64,000 bases of DNA from Sphingomonadales bacterium EhC05 (lineage in GTDB: Bacteria > Pseudomonadota > Alphaproteobacteria > Sphingomonadales > Sphingomonadaceae), in NCBI GenBank assembly GCA_001650955.1, contig LXYP01000006.1, positions 293,244 to 357,243 on the forward strand, in the 5' to 3' direction. The position numbers and the translations under genes were made by a program. Positions 29,446 through 39,798 of this stretch are shown in pieces (the stretch's first letter is position 1; each line of letters opens with the position of its first letter). The notes below the pieces were generated by a model. That model did not search any database, had not been told where the DNA came from, and saw only the letters and a program-made list of their open reading frames with translations.

Positions 29446-31035
29446 ATGACAAAACCAAAAGTACTTATTTCCGATAAAATGGACCCCAAAGCCGCCGAGA
29501 TTTTCCGTGAACGCGGTTGTGAAGTGGATGAAATCACCGGCCAGACTCCGGAAGAGCTTATCGAGATCATCGGGCAATATGATGGGCTTGCGATTCGCTC
29601 TTCGACCACTGTCACGCCCGAGATACTGGCCGCCGCGACAAATTTGAAAGTCATCGGCCGCGCCGGAATTGGTGTCGACAATGTCGATATCCCTGCAGCC
29701 TCTGCCAAAGGCGTTGTCGTTATGAACACGCCATTCGGCAACAGCATTACGACCGCTGAACACGCGATCGCGATGATGTTCGCGCTGGCCCGTCAGTTGC
29801 CATCAGCGGATGCCTCCACGCAGGCAGGTAAATGGGAAAAATCCAAATTCATGGGAGTCGAGTTGACCAGCAAGACGCTTGGTCTGATCGGGGCCGGTAA
29901 CATTGGCTCCATCGTCGCCGAACGGGCGATCGGGCTGCGAATGAAGGTCGCTGCTTATGATCCTTTCCTGACGGAAGAACGGGCTGTAGAAATTGGCGTT
30001 GAAAAAGTGACCTTGGACGAGATGCTGGCGCGTGCTGATTTCATCACGATGCACACCCCGTTGACCGACCAGACCCGTAATATCCTGTCTGCCGAGGCGC
30101 TCGCCAAGACCAAGCCAGGTGTACGGATTATCAACTGCGCACGTGGCGGCTTGATTGACGAAGCGGCGCTGAAGGAAGCGCTCGAATCAGGTCAGGTCGC
30201 GGGCGCAGCACTCGACGTCTATGCGCAGGAACCAGCCAAGGAAAATGCGCTTTTCGGGACACCCAACCTGATCTGTACGCCGCATCTTGGCGCATCGACC
30301 AGCGAAGCCCAGGTCAATGTCGCGATTCAGGTTGCCGAACAAATGGCCGACTATCTGGTCAATGGCGGGGTGACCAATGCACTCAATATGCCGAGCCTGT
30401 CAGCAGAGCAGGCACCGAAGCTGAAACCCTATATGGCGCTGGCTTCGCAGCTGGGTTCGCTGGTCGGGCAATTGGCTGGCGATCAGATCAAGGCGGTGTC
30501 GGTCGAAGTCGAAGGTGCGGCAGCGGAATTGGATCAAAAACCAATTACGGCGGCGGTGCTGGCCGGCTTGATGCGGGCCTATAGCGACACCGTCAACATG
30601 GTCAACGCGCCCTATCTTGCAAAAGAACGCGGTCTTGATGTCCGTGAAGTCCGTCATGAACGCGAAGGCGTCTATCACACGTTGATCCGCGTTTCGATTA
30701 CGACAGACGAAGGCGAAAAGTCGGTTGCTGGGACGTTGTTTGGCAGCTCCGGACCGCGGCTTGTCGAGATGTTCGGCATCAAGGTGGAAGCAGATATGGA
30801 AGGCGACATGCTCTACGTCGTGAACCTCGACCAGCCGGGCTTCATCGGCAGCGTGGGAACAACATTGGGTGCAGCGGGCGTCAATATCGGTACTTTCCAC
30901 CTTGGGCGGCGTTCCGATCTGCCAGGCGGCGAAGCCGTATTGCTGCTCTCGATCGATTCCCCGGTTGCAGAACCGGTATTGTGGAGCGTCTGTCAGCTGG
31001 AAGGTGTCAAAACCGTCAAGGCACTTCGTTTCTAA
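29446..31035 (+). CDS. serA: D-3-phosphoglycerate dehydrogenase, long form
   Basis: 529 residues. Oxidises 3-phosphoglycerate to 3-phosphohydroxypyruvate with NAD, the committed step of serine synthesis. Substrate domain (KVLISDKMDPKAAEIF), NAD-binding Rossmann fold (LGLIGAGNIGSIVAERAIG, about residue 146), and the catalytic His region TPHLGASTSEAQ at about 284. After it comes the intervening (ASB) domain and a C-terminal ACT domain (MLYVVNLDQPGFIGSVGTTL), where serine feedback normally acts. The 529-residue form is the type found in alphaproteobacteria and mycobacteria. ATG 29446 has AGGAATC before it. Confidence 0.97.
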   Translation: MTKPKVLISDKMDPKAAEIFRERGCEVDEITGQTPEELIEIIGQYDGLAIRSSTTVTPEILAAATNLKVIGRAGIGVDNVDIPAASAKGVVVMNTPFGNSITTAEHAIAMMFALARQLPSADASTQAGKWEKSKFMGVELTSKTLGLIGAGNIGSIVAERAIGLRMKVAAYDPFLTEERAVEIGVEKVTLDEMLARADFITMHTPLTDQTRNILSAEALAKTKPGVRIINCARGGLIDEAALKEALESGQVAGAALDVYAQEPAKENALFGTPNLICTPHLGASTSEAQVNVAIQVAEQMADYLVNGGVTNALNMPSLSAEQAPKLKPYMALASQLGSLVGQLAGDQIKAVSVEVEGAAAELDQKPITAAVLAGLMRAYSDTVNMVNAPYLAKERGLDVREVRHEREGVYHTLIRVSITTDEGEKSVAGTLFGSSGPRLVEMFGIKVEADMEGDMLYVVNLDQPGFIGSVGTTLGAAGVNIGTFHLGRRSDLPGGEAVLLLSIDSPVAEPVLWSVCQLEGVKTVKALRF

Positions 31036-31087
31036 ACCGCAAAAAGTGATGGCCTGAAGCGCGGCATCGGCTATGGAGCATGGCGAA

Positions 31088-32203
31088 ATGCAAAAGCTCT
31101 CCAACCTGTTGCCTGAAGGCTTTCACGATTCGTTGCCGCCGCATGCCGAAGCGGCATCGCGGCTGCAGCGCGATGTCCTCGATACATTGGCCAGTCACGG
31201 CTATGCGCGCGTGTCGCCGCCGCTGGCGGAATATGAAGATGTTCTTGCCAATCGTATGACCGGATCGGCGAAGAGCGACCTGATGCGCTTTGTCGATCCG
31301 ATTTCCCAACGTACGCTGGCGTTGCGCCCAGATATTACAATGCAGATCGGGCGGATTGCGGCCACGAGTCTTGCCGGTCAGGCGCGACCATTGCGGTTGA
31401 GCTATTCCGGGCAGGTGCTGAAGCTGCGGTCCGGACAATTGCGACCCGAGCGCAGCCGTTTGCAAATCGGCGCGGAATTGATCGGCACGGACAGCGTCAT
31501 TGCGGCCAGCGAGATCGTGTTTGTTGCGATAGAAGCGCTCGAGCAGGCCGGCGTCTCCGGCATTACCGTTGACTTTACCATGCCTGACTTGATCGACATT
31601 CTCGCGGCTGGCCCCTTGCCGCTGAACCAGGCGCAGATTGCAGAAGTGCGGGCTGAGCTTGATATGAAGGATGCGGGCGGGCTTGCGGAAATTGGCGCGA
31701 CCGGATTTTTGCCACTGATCGAAGCCACCGGGCCGTTTCACAAGGCTATGGAAAAATTACGGAACTTTGACAGCGAGGGGCTTCTTGCCTCCCGGCTGGA
31801 TGGTATTGCCGAGATTGCTGCCAGCATTGCAGGTCAGGCCAATCTCACGCTCGATCCGACCGAGCGCCACGGCTTTGAATATCAGAGCTGGTTTGGTTTC
31901 ACCTTATTTGCAGAAGGCTTTGTCGGCGCACTGGGCCGTGGTGGCAGTTACGAGATCATGGATGCGCAGGGGCAACCGGAATCCGCCGTTGGTTTTTCGC
32001 TTTACCCAAGCCCGTTGATTGACGCAGGTTTCGGGGCGAAAGCCAAGGAGCTCGTCTTCCTGCCTCTGGGTCACGACTCGACAATTTCCAAGAAACTGCG
32101 ATCTGACGGCTGGCGCACTGCCGCTGCCTTGTCCGACAAGGACGATGCCAAGGCGATGGGTTGCACTCATATATTGAACGGCGACAAGCCCGAGAAACTC
32201 TAA
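31088..32203 (+). CDS. hisZ: ATP phosphoribosyltransferase regulatory subunit
   Basis: 371 residues. A histidyl-tRNA synthetase paralogue lacking the anticodon-binding end, which activates the short HisG to start histidine synthesis. It shows class II synthetase motifs without full catalytic signature: [28 protein letters not shown], then [24 protein letters not shown] (motif 2 region) and GRGGSYE near residue 275 (motif 3 region). hisG is not in the window. ATG 31088 is chosen over ATG 31073 because GGAG at 31075-31078 is suitably spaced and the conserved N-terminus starts there. Lies between serA and purA, all co-directional. Confidence 0.92.
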   Translation: MQKLSNLLPEGFHDSLPPHAEAASRLQRDVLDTLASHGYARVSPPLAEYEDVLANRMTGSAKSDLMRFVDPISQRTLALRPDITMQIGRIAATSLAGQARPLRLSYSGQVLKLRSGQLRPERSRLQIGAELIGTDSVIAASEIVFVAIEALEQAGVSGITVDFTMPDLIDILAAGPLPLNQAQIAEVRAELDMKDAGGLAEIGATGFLPLIEATGPFHKAMEKLRNFDSEGLLASRLDGIAEIAASIAGQANLTLDPTERHGFEYQSWFGFTLFAEGFVGALGRGGSYEIMDAQGQPESAVGFSLYPSPLIDAGFGAKAKELVFLPLGHDSTISKKLRSDGWRTAAALSDKDDAKAMGCTHILNGDKPEKL

Positions 32204-32219
32204 GAAAGAATATCTGCAT

Positions 32220-33509
32220 ATGGCAAATGTAACCGTAATCGGCGCGCAATGGGGTGATGAAGGCAAAGGCAAGATTGTCGACTGGCTGTCCGAACGCGCA
32301 GATGTCGTGGTCCGTTTTCAGGGCGGTCATAATGCCGGACATACGCTGGTCGTCGATGGTGCGGTCTATAAGCTTTCTCTGCTCCCTTCCGGTATTGTCC
32401 GCGGCGCGCTGTCGATCATCGGCAATGGCGTGGTCCTTGATCCCTGGCATTTGCGGGACGAGATTGCGAAGCTTGAAGGACAGGGCGTAGCGATCAATAC
32501 GGACAATTTCGGAATTGCCGAAACCTGCCCGCTGATCCTGCCGATCCATCGCGATCTCGACGCAATGCGCGAAGATGCCAGCGGCAAGGGCAAGATTGGT
32601 ACGACCCGGCGCGGCATTGGCCCCGCTTATGAGGACAAGGTTGGCCGCCGCGCGATTCGGGTTTGCGATCTCGCCCACCTCGACGACCTCGGTCCGCAGC
32701 TGGACCGGCTCTGCGCCCATCATGACGCGTTACGCGCCGGCTTCGGGGAACCGCCGGTCGACCGGGAACGCCTGCTGAATGACCTGAAAGAAATTGCCGA
32801 CAGCGTATTGCAATATGCCCAGCCCGTATGGAAACGCCTCAATGAAGCGCGGCGCGACGGCAAGCGCATCTTGTTTGAAGGCGCGCAGGGTGTACTGCTC
32901 GATGTCGATCACGGGACCTATCCGTTTGTCACCAGCTCGAACACGATCTCGGGCACGGCTGCGGCTGGCTCTGGTATTGGTCCGTCCGCTACCGGCTATG
33001 TGCTCGGGATTACCAAAGCCTATACAACTCGCGTCGGTTCGGGTCCTTTCCCGACCGAGCTCGATGATGATATCGGACAGCGGCTCGGCGAACGCGGCCA
33101 TGAATTTGGTACGGTGACCGGGCGTCAGCGGCGCTGTGGCTGGTTTGATGCGGTATTGGTGCGCCAGGCTTTGGCCGTATCCGGCGTGGCCGGGATTGCG
33201 CTGACCAAATTGGACGTTCTCGACGGTTTTGACGAGCTGAAAATCTGTGTCGGCTATGACCTAGATGGCGTGACCTACGACTATCTGCCGCCCCATCATC
33301 AGGATCAGGCCGCGGTCAAACCGATATATGAAACCGTGTCCGGATGGAGCGAATCGACCGCCGGTGCGCGCAGCTGGGCCGAGCTTCCGGCGCAGGCGAT
33401 CAAATATATCAAGCGAGTCGAGGAATTGATCCAATGTCCAGTGGCGCTGGTTTCCACTTCGCCCGAACGTGAGGATACGATTTTGGTGACCGATCCGTTT
33501 GCCGATTGA
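32220..33509 (+). CDS. purA: Adenylosuccinate synthetase
   Basis: 429 residues. Joins IMP and aspartate using GTP, giving adenylosuccinate, the first step to AMP. The GTP loop [14 protein letters not shown] is at residues 8-21, followed by [10 protein letters not shown], then [14 protein letters not shown] (IMP and Arg contacts) and [13 protein letters not shown]-like [13 protein letters not shown] at about 300. All catalytic features are intact and the length is normal. It starts 16 bases after hisZ, so cotranscription is likely, and is followed 12 bases on by the FMN reductase gene. Confidence 0.98.
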   Translation: MANVTVIGAQWGDEGKGKIVDWLSERADVVVRFQGGHNAGHTLVVDGAVYKLSLLPSGIVRGALSIIGNGVVLDPWHLRDEIAKLEGQGVAINTDNFGIAETCPLILPIHRDLDAMREDASGKGKIGTTRRGIGPAYEDKVGRRAIRVCDLAHLDDLGPQLDRLCAHHDALRAGFGEPPVDRERLLNDLKEIADSVLQYAQPVWKRLNEARRDGKRILFEGAQGVLLDVDHGTYPFVTSSNTISGTAAAGSGIGPSATGYVLGITKAYTTRVGSGPFPTELDDDIGQRLGERGHEFGTVTGRQRRCGWFDAVLVRQALAVSGVAGIALTKLDVLDGFDELKICVGYDLDGVTYDYLPPHHQDQAAVKPIYETVSGWSESTAGARSWAELPAQAIKYIKRVEELIQCPVALVSTSPEREDTILVTDPFAD

Positions 33510-33521
33510 GAGCAATATGAC

Positions 33522-34112
33522 ATGAATTTGAAGATCGCGATATTCTACGGGTCCTATAGACGAGATCGCAAAGGCATGGCCTATGCCCAATATCTTGCGA
33601 ACGCTTTTCGCGAAGGTGGCGATATTGTCGATTTCGTCGATGCACAAGCGGTCAATCTTCCCATGCTTGATCGGATGTACAAAGAGCATGATCAGGGAAC
33701 GGCACCTGACGCTCTGCAAAAAGTCGCGGACATTATCTCGGGAGCGGACGGATTTGTTTTCGTCGCTGGAGAGTATAATTGGGGTGTCCAACCTGGCCTC
33801 AAAAACCTCACCGACCATTTTCTGGAAGAATGGTTCTGGAGACCCGCTGCGATCGCTAGCTATTCGGTGGGCCCCTTTGCTGGCGTCCGTGCGATGATGC
33901 ATTGGCGTGCAATATTGGGTGAAATGGGCATGGTCGTCACGTCTATGCCGTTGGCACTTGGCGCCGTTCATAAGGCTTTTGACGACACCGGCGCACCTGT
34001 CGGCGAATCTGGCGAACGGCTGATTCGGAATTTTCCGAATTTCGCCGATGATCTGAGATGGTGGGCGGAAGCTGGAAAAGCGCAGCGCGCCAAGCAGGAC
34101 CCGCCCTATTAA
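33522..34112 (+). CDS. NADPH-dependent FMN reductase family protein
   Basis: 196 residues with a flavodoxin-like fold. The N-terminus KIAIFYGSYRRDRKGMAYAQYL forms the phosphate-binding loop for FMN, and GADGFVFVAGEYNWGVQPGLKNLTDHFLE matches the conserved strand-helix of NADPH:FMN or quinone/azo reductases (ArsH/ChrR/SsuE type, PF03358). The substrate is not known. It begins 12 bases after purA and probably rides on that transcript; it is convergent with the dicarboxylate symporter, ending 6 bases from it. Confidence 0.9.
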   Translation: MNLKIAIFYGSYRRDRKGMAYAQYLANAFREGGDIVDFVDAQAVNLPMLDRMYKEHDQGTAPDALQKVADIISGADGFVFVAGEYNWGVQPGLKNLTDHFLEEWFWRPAAIASYSVGPFAGVRAMMHWRAILGEMGMVVTSMPLALGAVHKAFDDTGAPVGESGERLIRNFPNFADDLRWWAEAGKAQRAKQDPPY

Positions 34113-34118
34113 ACCAGG

Positions 34119-35357
34119 CTAAACATCATCCGCCGAGATCATTTCCTCAACGTCAATTTCTCCGGTCATCGATGCCACTGTCACGGCCACCGCTGCATCG
34201 CCCGAGACATTGGTGGTGGTGCGCATCATGTCCATGATCCGGTCAACGCCGGCGACAAAGGCGATGGTTTCTAGCGGCACGCCAACGCTGCCAAAGACCA
34301 GTGCCATCATGATCAGGCCCGCACCGGGGATGCCGGCGGCGCCAATAGCGCCCAATGTCGAGGTGATCGAGATCAGGATATAGTCGCTGAAGGTCAGGTC
34401 GACACCGAATATCTGTGCGCCAAACAGGGTGGCGAGGCCGAGATACATGGCGGTGCCATTCATGTTGATCGTCGCGCCGAGCGAAACCACGAAGCTTGCC
34501 ACCGAATTGCTCACCCCGAGATTGCGTTCGACGCAGCGCAAGGTCACCGGCAAGGTCGCATTGGACGACGCGGTCGAATAGCTCACCGCAATCGCATCAA
34601 CGATCCCGCGGAAGAAATCGATCACTGGCAGTTTTGCGATGAATTTGATCATCGCCGAATAGATCAGCCCGATGATCAGCAGGCAGCCGAGATAGTTGAG
34701 CCCGACCAGTTGCGCGAGCGAGATCAGGGCATCGGTACCGAGCGTCCCGGCGACCCAAGCCATCAGCGCGAATACGCCAAATGGGGTCAGTTCCATCACG
34801 ATCATCGTGACTTTTTGCATGACGATCGCGCCGCTATCGAAGATTTTGGCGAGCGGTTTGCCGTCTTCCTTGGCCATCAAAATGCCGATGCCGATTAGCA
34901 AGGCAAAGACGATGAGCGGGAGCACGCGGACATCGGCCATGACCTGAACGGGACTGTCCGGGACGATCGACAGAATCATGTCGACTGCACTTGTGTCATT
35001 CGGGGCCGGGGTTTCGCCCTTTTGGATAGCGCTGGTGTCGACGCCTTTGCCCGGCTGGAAGAAGGTGCCGAGCGCCAGGCCCAGCCAGGCGGCAATCTGT
35101 CCCGTGATGACGAACAAGATCATTGCGCGTCCGCCGACGCTGCCAAGCTTTTTGAGATCTCCGAGCGCCGCGACGCCAGCAACCAGCGAGAAGAAAATCA
35201 GCGGCACGACCAGCATCTTGATCGCTTTGATGAAGAAATCGCCAATCCATTTGATCGCTTCGGATTCAGGGCCCCAGAGAAGCCCGGTAATCACGCCGAG
35301 GATCAGTGCGGCGATGACACGCTGCCACAAAGGTATTTTGAACCAGAAAGCCAGCAT
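34119..35357 (-). CDS. Dicarboxylate/amino-acid:cation symporter (DAACS)
   Basis: 412 residues, eight transmembrane helices plus two re-entrant loops. Family signatures are SYSTASSNATLPVTL (serine-rich hairpin HP1, about residue 255), LGATINMNGTAMYLG (TM7 NMDGT-like motif, about 300) and GIPGAGLIMMALVFGSVGVP (HP2). These are Na+ or H+ symporters for glutamate, aspartate, succinate or related C4 acids. A two-step N-terminal insertion of small residues around 100-140 (GVDTSAIQKGETPAPNDTSAV) is a loop of variable length in the family. Transcribed after the SLC13 gene with 75 bases between. Confidence 0.92.
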   Translation of the reverse strand: MLAFWFKIPLWQRVIAALILGVITGLLWGPESEAIKWIGDFFIKAIKMLVVPLIFFSLVAGVAALGDLKKLGSVGGRAMILFVITGQIAAWLGLALGTFFQPGKGVDTSAIQKGETPAPNDTSAVDMILSIVPDSPVQVMADVRVLPLIVFALLIGIGILMAKEDGKPLAKIFDSGAIVMQKVTMIVMELTPFGVFALMAWVAGTLGTDALISLAQLVGLNYLGCLLIIGLIYSAMIKFIAKLPVIDFFRGIVDAIAVSYSTASSNATLPVTLRCVERNLGVSNSVASFVVSLGATINMNGTAMYLGLATLFGAQIFGVDLTFSDYILISITSTLGAIGAAGIPGAGLIMMALVFGSVGVPLETIAFVAGVDRIMDMMRTTTNVSGDAAVAVTVASMTGEIDVEEMISADDV

Positions 35358-35432
35358 ATTTCACATCCCCGTTTTGACTGTCTTCAGCCTATCGCTCGCA
35401 ACCCGGCTCGGCAAGCCATTCAATTGCTTTGA

Positions 35433-37232
35433 TTACATCCAGAAGCTGATCGCCATGCAAGTCGCCAATCCGACACCCATGGTCAGCGGTATCCCGGCCT
35501 TGAAGAAATCGGTGAAGCGATAATTGCCTGCCGCATAAACCAATGTGTTGGTTTGATAGCCAATCGGCGTTGCAAAGCTGGCCGATGCGGCAAACATCAC
35601 CGCGATGACGAGCGGTCGAGGATCGACCCCTAGATCGGTCCCGAGGGCGATAGCGATCGGGGTTATGATGATGGCCACCGCATTATTGGTCACAATTTCG
35701 GTCATGATCACCGATAGAACGTAAATTGCGAACACCAGTCCCCAGGGCGGGATATCTTGCAAATGAGGCGTCAGTTCCGTGACGATCAGATCGACGCTAC
35801 CCGCTTGTTGCAGGCCGAGGCCGACCGCGAGCATTCCGAAGATCAGTACCAGCACATTGCCGTCAATCGATCCCCAAGCTTCTTCTGCATCGATACAGCG
35901 GGCCAGCAAGATCGCGCCAACGGCGAGGATTGCGGCAACGGCAAGCGGGATGACATTGAACGCGGCCAAAACGACAACCGCGACCAGCGCACCGATCGCA
36001 ATGGGTGCGCGGTCGCGGCGGAAAGCGCGAATTTTGGTCTGACCGACGCCGAATAGATTCGGATTTTGATACATGCGCGCAATATCTTGGCTCGATCCGG
36101 TCACCAATAGCCGGTCGGCGGCATGGATTCGGGCATTGGTCAGGTCTGATCGCGGCAGATTGCGGAACCGGGTCATCCCCAGCACGCGGACGTTGAGCTG
36201 TGATAGGAACGGTATGTCGTATAAGCGATTGCCGATGCTGGGATGGCTCGGCGCGACTGTCGCCTCCACCAGTTCCTCGCCCAGCGGCCCGACATCGCCC
36301 GAATTGACAATGCCGATTTTGAAATCTTCCGATTCGCGAAGTGAAATCAGTTCCGCCAAATCGAGTTGCGCCACGACCCGGTCTCCGGCGCGCAATTCGT
36401 GATAATCCAGGTCATGACGAATATAGCTGCTCAGCCGCTTCACCGCCGTGACCGTGACCCCGGCTCTGCGAAGCTCGGAGACGGTGGAAAGCTGTTTTCC
36501 GATTAACGAAGAGCTGTTTCTCACCGTCAATTCGGTGAGAAAATCGCTTTCGTCGCTGCTGTCAAACTGTCCGGTGACTTGCCCGCCGGGCAGCAACCAG
36601 CTGCTGAACAGGACCATCATGATTGTGCCGGCCAGCGCAGCGACAAGGCCATAGGGTGTGATTTCGAAAATGCCGAAGCCGGCCATGCCCTGATCGCGTG
36701 CAACTGCGTCGACGATCAAGTTGGTCGAGGTACCGATGAGCGTGGTTGTGCCGCCCAATATGCAAATGAAGCTCAAGGGAATCAGCAGTTTTTTGGAGGA
36801 GAAACCGGTCGCACGCGACAGGCGTATGATGATCGGTATCAGCACCAGCACGACGGGTGTGTTGTTCATGAACGCGGAGGCGACAAATCCCCCGAGAAAC
36901 ATCTCCGCGACAGCCAATTTTGGCCGCCGTTTGGCGCGCTTGATAATGAAGCCGGCAATCGCGTCGATCGTCCCGGTGCGCAGTAAGGCGCCCGACAGGA
37001 TGAACATCGCGGCGATGGTGATCGGGGCGGTGTTGGAGAAGACCGAAAACAGCCCATCGGAATCAATGATCCCGAGGAACAGAAACATACAGGCACCGAG
37101 CACGGCAACCACGGCAGCGGGGAAACGCTCCATGATGAATCCGGCAAATAGGAAGCCCAGAATAACGAGGCCGATCACGGCCTTATGCTGTTGAATATAT
37201 TCGTCAATGATATGAAGAATGAGTTCGATCAT
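35433..37232 (-). CDS. SLC13/DASS-type permease with two TrkA-C domains
   Basis: 599 residues: five to six N-terminal helices, a soluble middle with two TrkA-C (RCK-C) lobes (about 210-380, for example SSLIGKQLSTVSELRRAGVTV and PSIGNRLYDIPFLSQLNVRV), then further helices. The layout is that of the YbiR/SLC13-like anion transporters, related to ArsB/NhaD. Motifs GTSTNLIVDAVARDQG (helix 5 region) and NNTPVVLVLIPI are characteristic. The substrate could be sulfate, dicarboxylates or citrate; not decided. It ends 75 bases before the DAACS start. Confidence 0.88.
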   Translation of the reverse strand: MIELILHIIDEYIQQHKAVIGLVILGFLFAGFIMERFPAAVVAVLGACMFLFLGIIDSDGLFSVFSNTAPITIAAMFILSGALLRTGTIDAIAGFIIKRAKRRPKLAVAEMFLGGFVASAFMNNTPVVLVLIPIIIRLSRATGFSSKKLLIPLSFICILGGTTTLIGTSTNLIVDAVARDQGMAGFGIFEITPYGLVAALAGTIMMVLFSSWLLPGGQVTGQFDSSDESDFLTELTVRNSSSLIGKQLSTVSELRRAGVTVTAVKRLSSYIRHDLDYHELRAGDRVVAQLDLAELISLRESEDFKIGIVNSGDVGPLGEELVEATVAPSHPSIGNRLYDIPFLSQLNVRVLGMTRFRNLPRSDLTNARIHAADRLLVTGSSQDIARMYQNPNLFGVGQTKIRAFRRDRAPIAIGALVAVVVLAAFNVIPLAVAAILAVGAILLARCIDAEEAWGSIDGNVLVLIFGMLAVGLGLQQAGSVDLIVTELTPHLQDIPPWGLVFAIYVLSVIMTEIVTNNAVAIIITPIAIALGTDLGVDPRPLVIAVMFAASASFATPIGYQTNTLVYAAGNYRFTDFFKAGIPLTMGVGLATCMAISFWM

Positions 37233-37235
37233 GGA

Positions 37236-37802
37236 TCAAGCGCATCCTTCAATGTAGGAAACCGGTCCTGCCAATCCGGCACGAATGCTGGTTACGCGTT
37301 TGTAGGGATTAGGGCCGGCAGATAGGGCTGAGTTGAATCTGCTGCCACTATCATTGGGCGTTCCCGTTTCGAATATCATTTTATACTGATCATCGCTCGA
37401 TTTCAGTACGAGATATGAACCTGCCGCACCAGCATAAGGGTGATAGTCCATTTGCATCGAGTCGCCGTAAATAGACTTTACAGCAACTTCAGTCATCCCG
37501 ATTTTGGCACCGGACTTTGTTTGATATTCGTCTGTGTGAATTTCTATTCGCCCAAGACTGCCATCCACGATCATTAGACCAAGATCAGGGTACTCGGGGA
37601 TTTTCCAATATGCACAAGCGTTCGCTTTGTCTTCTGGATACGCATCATATTCGAGTGTCGCACCAAATTTACTCTCTAGTTCGCTAACGGGCATTCCAAT
37701 TCTGATGTCTCCCAAACCAGTGAAAGTAAGGCCCGCCGCGGATGCTCCACTTAATGCGAGAGCAAAAAATGGCAGAGTGACGAACGAAATCAGTTCATTC
37801 AT
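37236..37802 (-). CDS. Secreted hypothetical protein coupled to aroC
   Basis: 188 residues with a probable signal peptide (residues 1-23, [10 protein letters not shown]). The mature part begins [16 protein letters not shown], a pattern like periplasmic or lipoprotein substrate-binding-free domains of unknown function; no family is named with confidence. ATG 37802 overlaps the TGA of aroC as ATGA, implying translational coupling. Its base composition is visibly AT-richer than its neighbours, which suggests later acquisition. The next gene (SLC13-type) starts 3 bases after its stop. Confidence 0.75.
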   Translation of the reverse strand: MNELISFVTLPFFALALSGASAAGLTFTGLGDIRIGMPVSELESKFGATLEYDAYPEDKANACAYWKIPEYPDLGLMIVDGSLGRIEIHTDEYQTKSGAKIGMTEVAVKSIYGDSMQMDYHPYAGAAGSYLVLKSSDDQYKMIFETGTPNDSGSRFNSALSAGPNPYKRVTSIRAGLAGPVSYIEGCA

Positions 37803-38866
37803 CCGCATTGCGCCCGGTGTAATAATTTCTGATCGGCCAGCACCAGCGCCATCATCGCTTCAACCACCGGCACGCCGCGGATTCCAACGCATGGATCATG
37901 ACGGCCCTTGGTCGAAATCTCGGTCGCTTGACCATCGCTGGAAATCGTCTCGACCGGTGTCAATATCGAACTTGTAGGCTTGAATGCCACGCGGCAGAAA
38001 ATGGGCTGGCCCGTCGAAATACCACCCGCGGTCCCGCCGCTATGGTTGGCTAGAAATTCGGGACCGTCTTGACCGGGTCGCATGGCATCGGCATTTTCTT
38101 CGCCGCGCAGGCGGGCCGCGGCAAAGCCGTCACCGATTTCAACGCCCTTGGTGGCATTGATGGTCATCATTGCTGCCGCGAGTTCGCTGTCCAGCTTGGC
38201 ATAGACCGGCGCGCCCCAACCGGCAGGCACGCCCGTTGCTTCACAGGCAATGATCGCGCCGAGGCTGCTGCCATCCTTGCGCGCACCATCGACCAGCGCT
38301 TCCCAGCGTTTGACTGCTTGAACATCCGGGCAGAAAAATGGATTATTGCCAATCTCATCGGCATCGAAGTTGGCCATATCAATGGCATCGCCGCCAATTT
38401 CAGCAACCCATGCCCGGATCGCAACTTCCGGTATGGCCAGCCGTGCAACACCACCAGCCGCGACGCGGGCCGCCGTTTCTCGGGCACTGGATCGGCCGCC
38501 GCCGCGATAGTCGCGAAAACCATATTTCTGATCATAGGCATAATCTGCATGGCCGGGGCGATAGGCTTTGGCGACTTCGCTATAGTCTTTGCTGCGTTGA
38601 TCAACATTCTCGATCATCAGTGAAATCGGCGTGCCGGTTGTTTTGCCTTCGAATACGCCGGACAGGATTTTGACCTGATCGGGTTCCTTGCGCTGCGTGG
38701 TATATTTGGATTGCCCAGGTTTGCGGGCATCGAGAAACGGCTGAATCACCGCCTCATTCAGCTCCAACCCGGGTGGACAGCCGTCGACCACTGCGCCAAG
38801 CGCAGGTCCGTGGCTCTCTCCCCAGGTGGAAAAGCGAAATGTGCGACCGAAGGTGTTGAAGCTCAT
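37799..38866 (-). CDS. aroC: Chorismate synthase
   Basis: 355 residues. Converts EPSP to chorismate using reduced FMN, the last step of the shikimate pathway feeding PheA in this window. Hallmarks are [19 protein letters not shown] at the N-terminus, then [37 protein letters not shown] (the FMN and Arg-rich segment) and [20 protein letters not shown], followed by [17 protein letters not shown]. All features are complete. It lies in a row with fabI and yihY and ends in an ATGA overlap with the next gene. Confidence 0.97.
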   Translation of the reverse strand: MSFNTFGRTFRFSTWGESHGPALGAVVDGCPPGLELNEAVIQPFLDARKPGQSKYTTQRKEPDQVKILSGVFEGKTTGTPISLMIENVDQRSKDYSEVAKAYRPGHADYAYDQKYGFRDYRGGGRSSARETAARVAAGGVARLAIPEVAIRAWVAEIGGDAIDMANFDADEIGNNPFFCPDVQAVKRWEALVDGARKDGSSLGAIIACEATGVPAGWGAPVYAKLDSELAAAMMTINATKGVEIGDGFAAARLRGEENADAMRPGQDGPEFLANHSGGTAGGISTGQPIFCRVAFKPTSSILTPVETISSDGQATEISTKGRHDPCVGIRGVPVVEAMMALVLADQKLLHRAQCG

Positions 38867-38928
38867 GGAATTTACCTAATCGGAACCAGGGCCAATGACA
38901 AACCGATTTATCGGCTGTCTGAATAGCG

Positions 38929-39732
38929 TCAATCTAGCGCAATATCCGGCGCGTCTTCCTGCTTCATGCCAACGGTATGATAACCAGCATCGACATGATG
39001 GGTCTCGCCGGTCACGCCAGCGGACAGATCGGATAGCAGATAGAGCGCCGACGCGCCGACGTCATCGATTGTCACATTGCGCCGAAGCGGTGCATTATGC
39101 TCGTTCCATTTCAATATATAGCGGAAGTCGCCTATTCCGGAGGCCGCTAGTGTCTTGATCGGTCCGGCAGAGATGGCATTGACCCGAATGCCATCGGGGC
39201 CAACATCATTGGCGAGATATTTGACGGAGGTTTCTAGCGCTGCTTTCGCCACACCCATCACATTATAATGGGGGATGACTTTTTCGGCACCATAATAGGA
39301 TAAGGTGAGCATGGACCCACCAGCGCTCATCAACGCCGCGGCGCGTTTTGCGACGGCGGTAAAGCTGAAGACGCTGATGTTCATGGTCATCAGGAAATCG
39401 TCCAGGGTCACATCAAAATATTTGCCGCGCAGCGCTTCCTTGTTGGTAAAGCCGATTGCATGGACAATAAAATCCAGCGTGCCCCAGCGTTTTTCGATCT
39501 CGGCAAAAGTAGCGTCGAGTTGATCCATATCGCTCACGTCGCAGTCGAGCAGGAAATCACAACCCAGCTGTTCGGCTAGCGGTCTGACGCGCTTGGCCAT
39601 CACCTCGCCCTGATAGCTGATCGCGAGTTCAGCGCCGTCTTCGGCGAGACGCTGGGCAATTCCCCAGGCGAGAGATTTGTTATTGGCAAGCCCCATGATC
39701 AAGCCGCGTTTGCCTTTCATCAACTCACTCAT
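38929..39732 (-). CDS. fabI: Enoyl-ACP reductase (NADH)
   Basis: 267 residues. An SDR-fold enzyme reducing trans-2-enoyl-ACP in the last step of each fatty acid elongation cycle; target of triclosan and diazaborines. The nucleotide site is GLANNKSLAWGIAQ, and the FabI-specific catalytic Y-x6-K is in YYGAEKVIPHYNVMGVAKAALE, with HAIGF for substrate contact. ATG 39732 is preferred over the preceding TTG. Sits between yihY and aroC, 66 and 62 bases from each, in one orientation. Confidence 0.96.
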   Translation of the reverse strand: MSELMKGKRGLIMGLANNKSLAWGIAQRLAEDGAELAISYQGEVMAKRVRPLAEQLGCDFLLDCDVSDMDQLDATFAEIEKRWGTLDFIVHAIGFTNKEALRGKYFDVTLDDFLMTMNISVFSFTAVAKRAAALMSAGGSMLTLSYYGAEKVIPHYNVMGVAKAALETSVKYLANDVGPDGIRVNAISAGPIKTLAASGIGDFRYILKWNEHNAPLRRNVTIDDVGASALYLLSDLSAGVTGETHHVDAGYHTVGMKQEDAPDIALD

Positions 39733-39798
39733 CAATTGTGCCCCTCTGTTTCGACCAAGCTTTGCTGATAGCGCCCATCCGGCTGATTTTCCAGCTAT

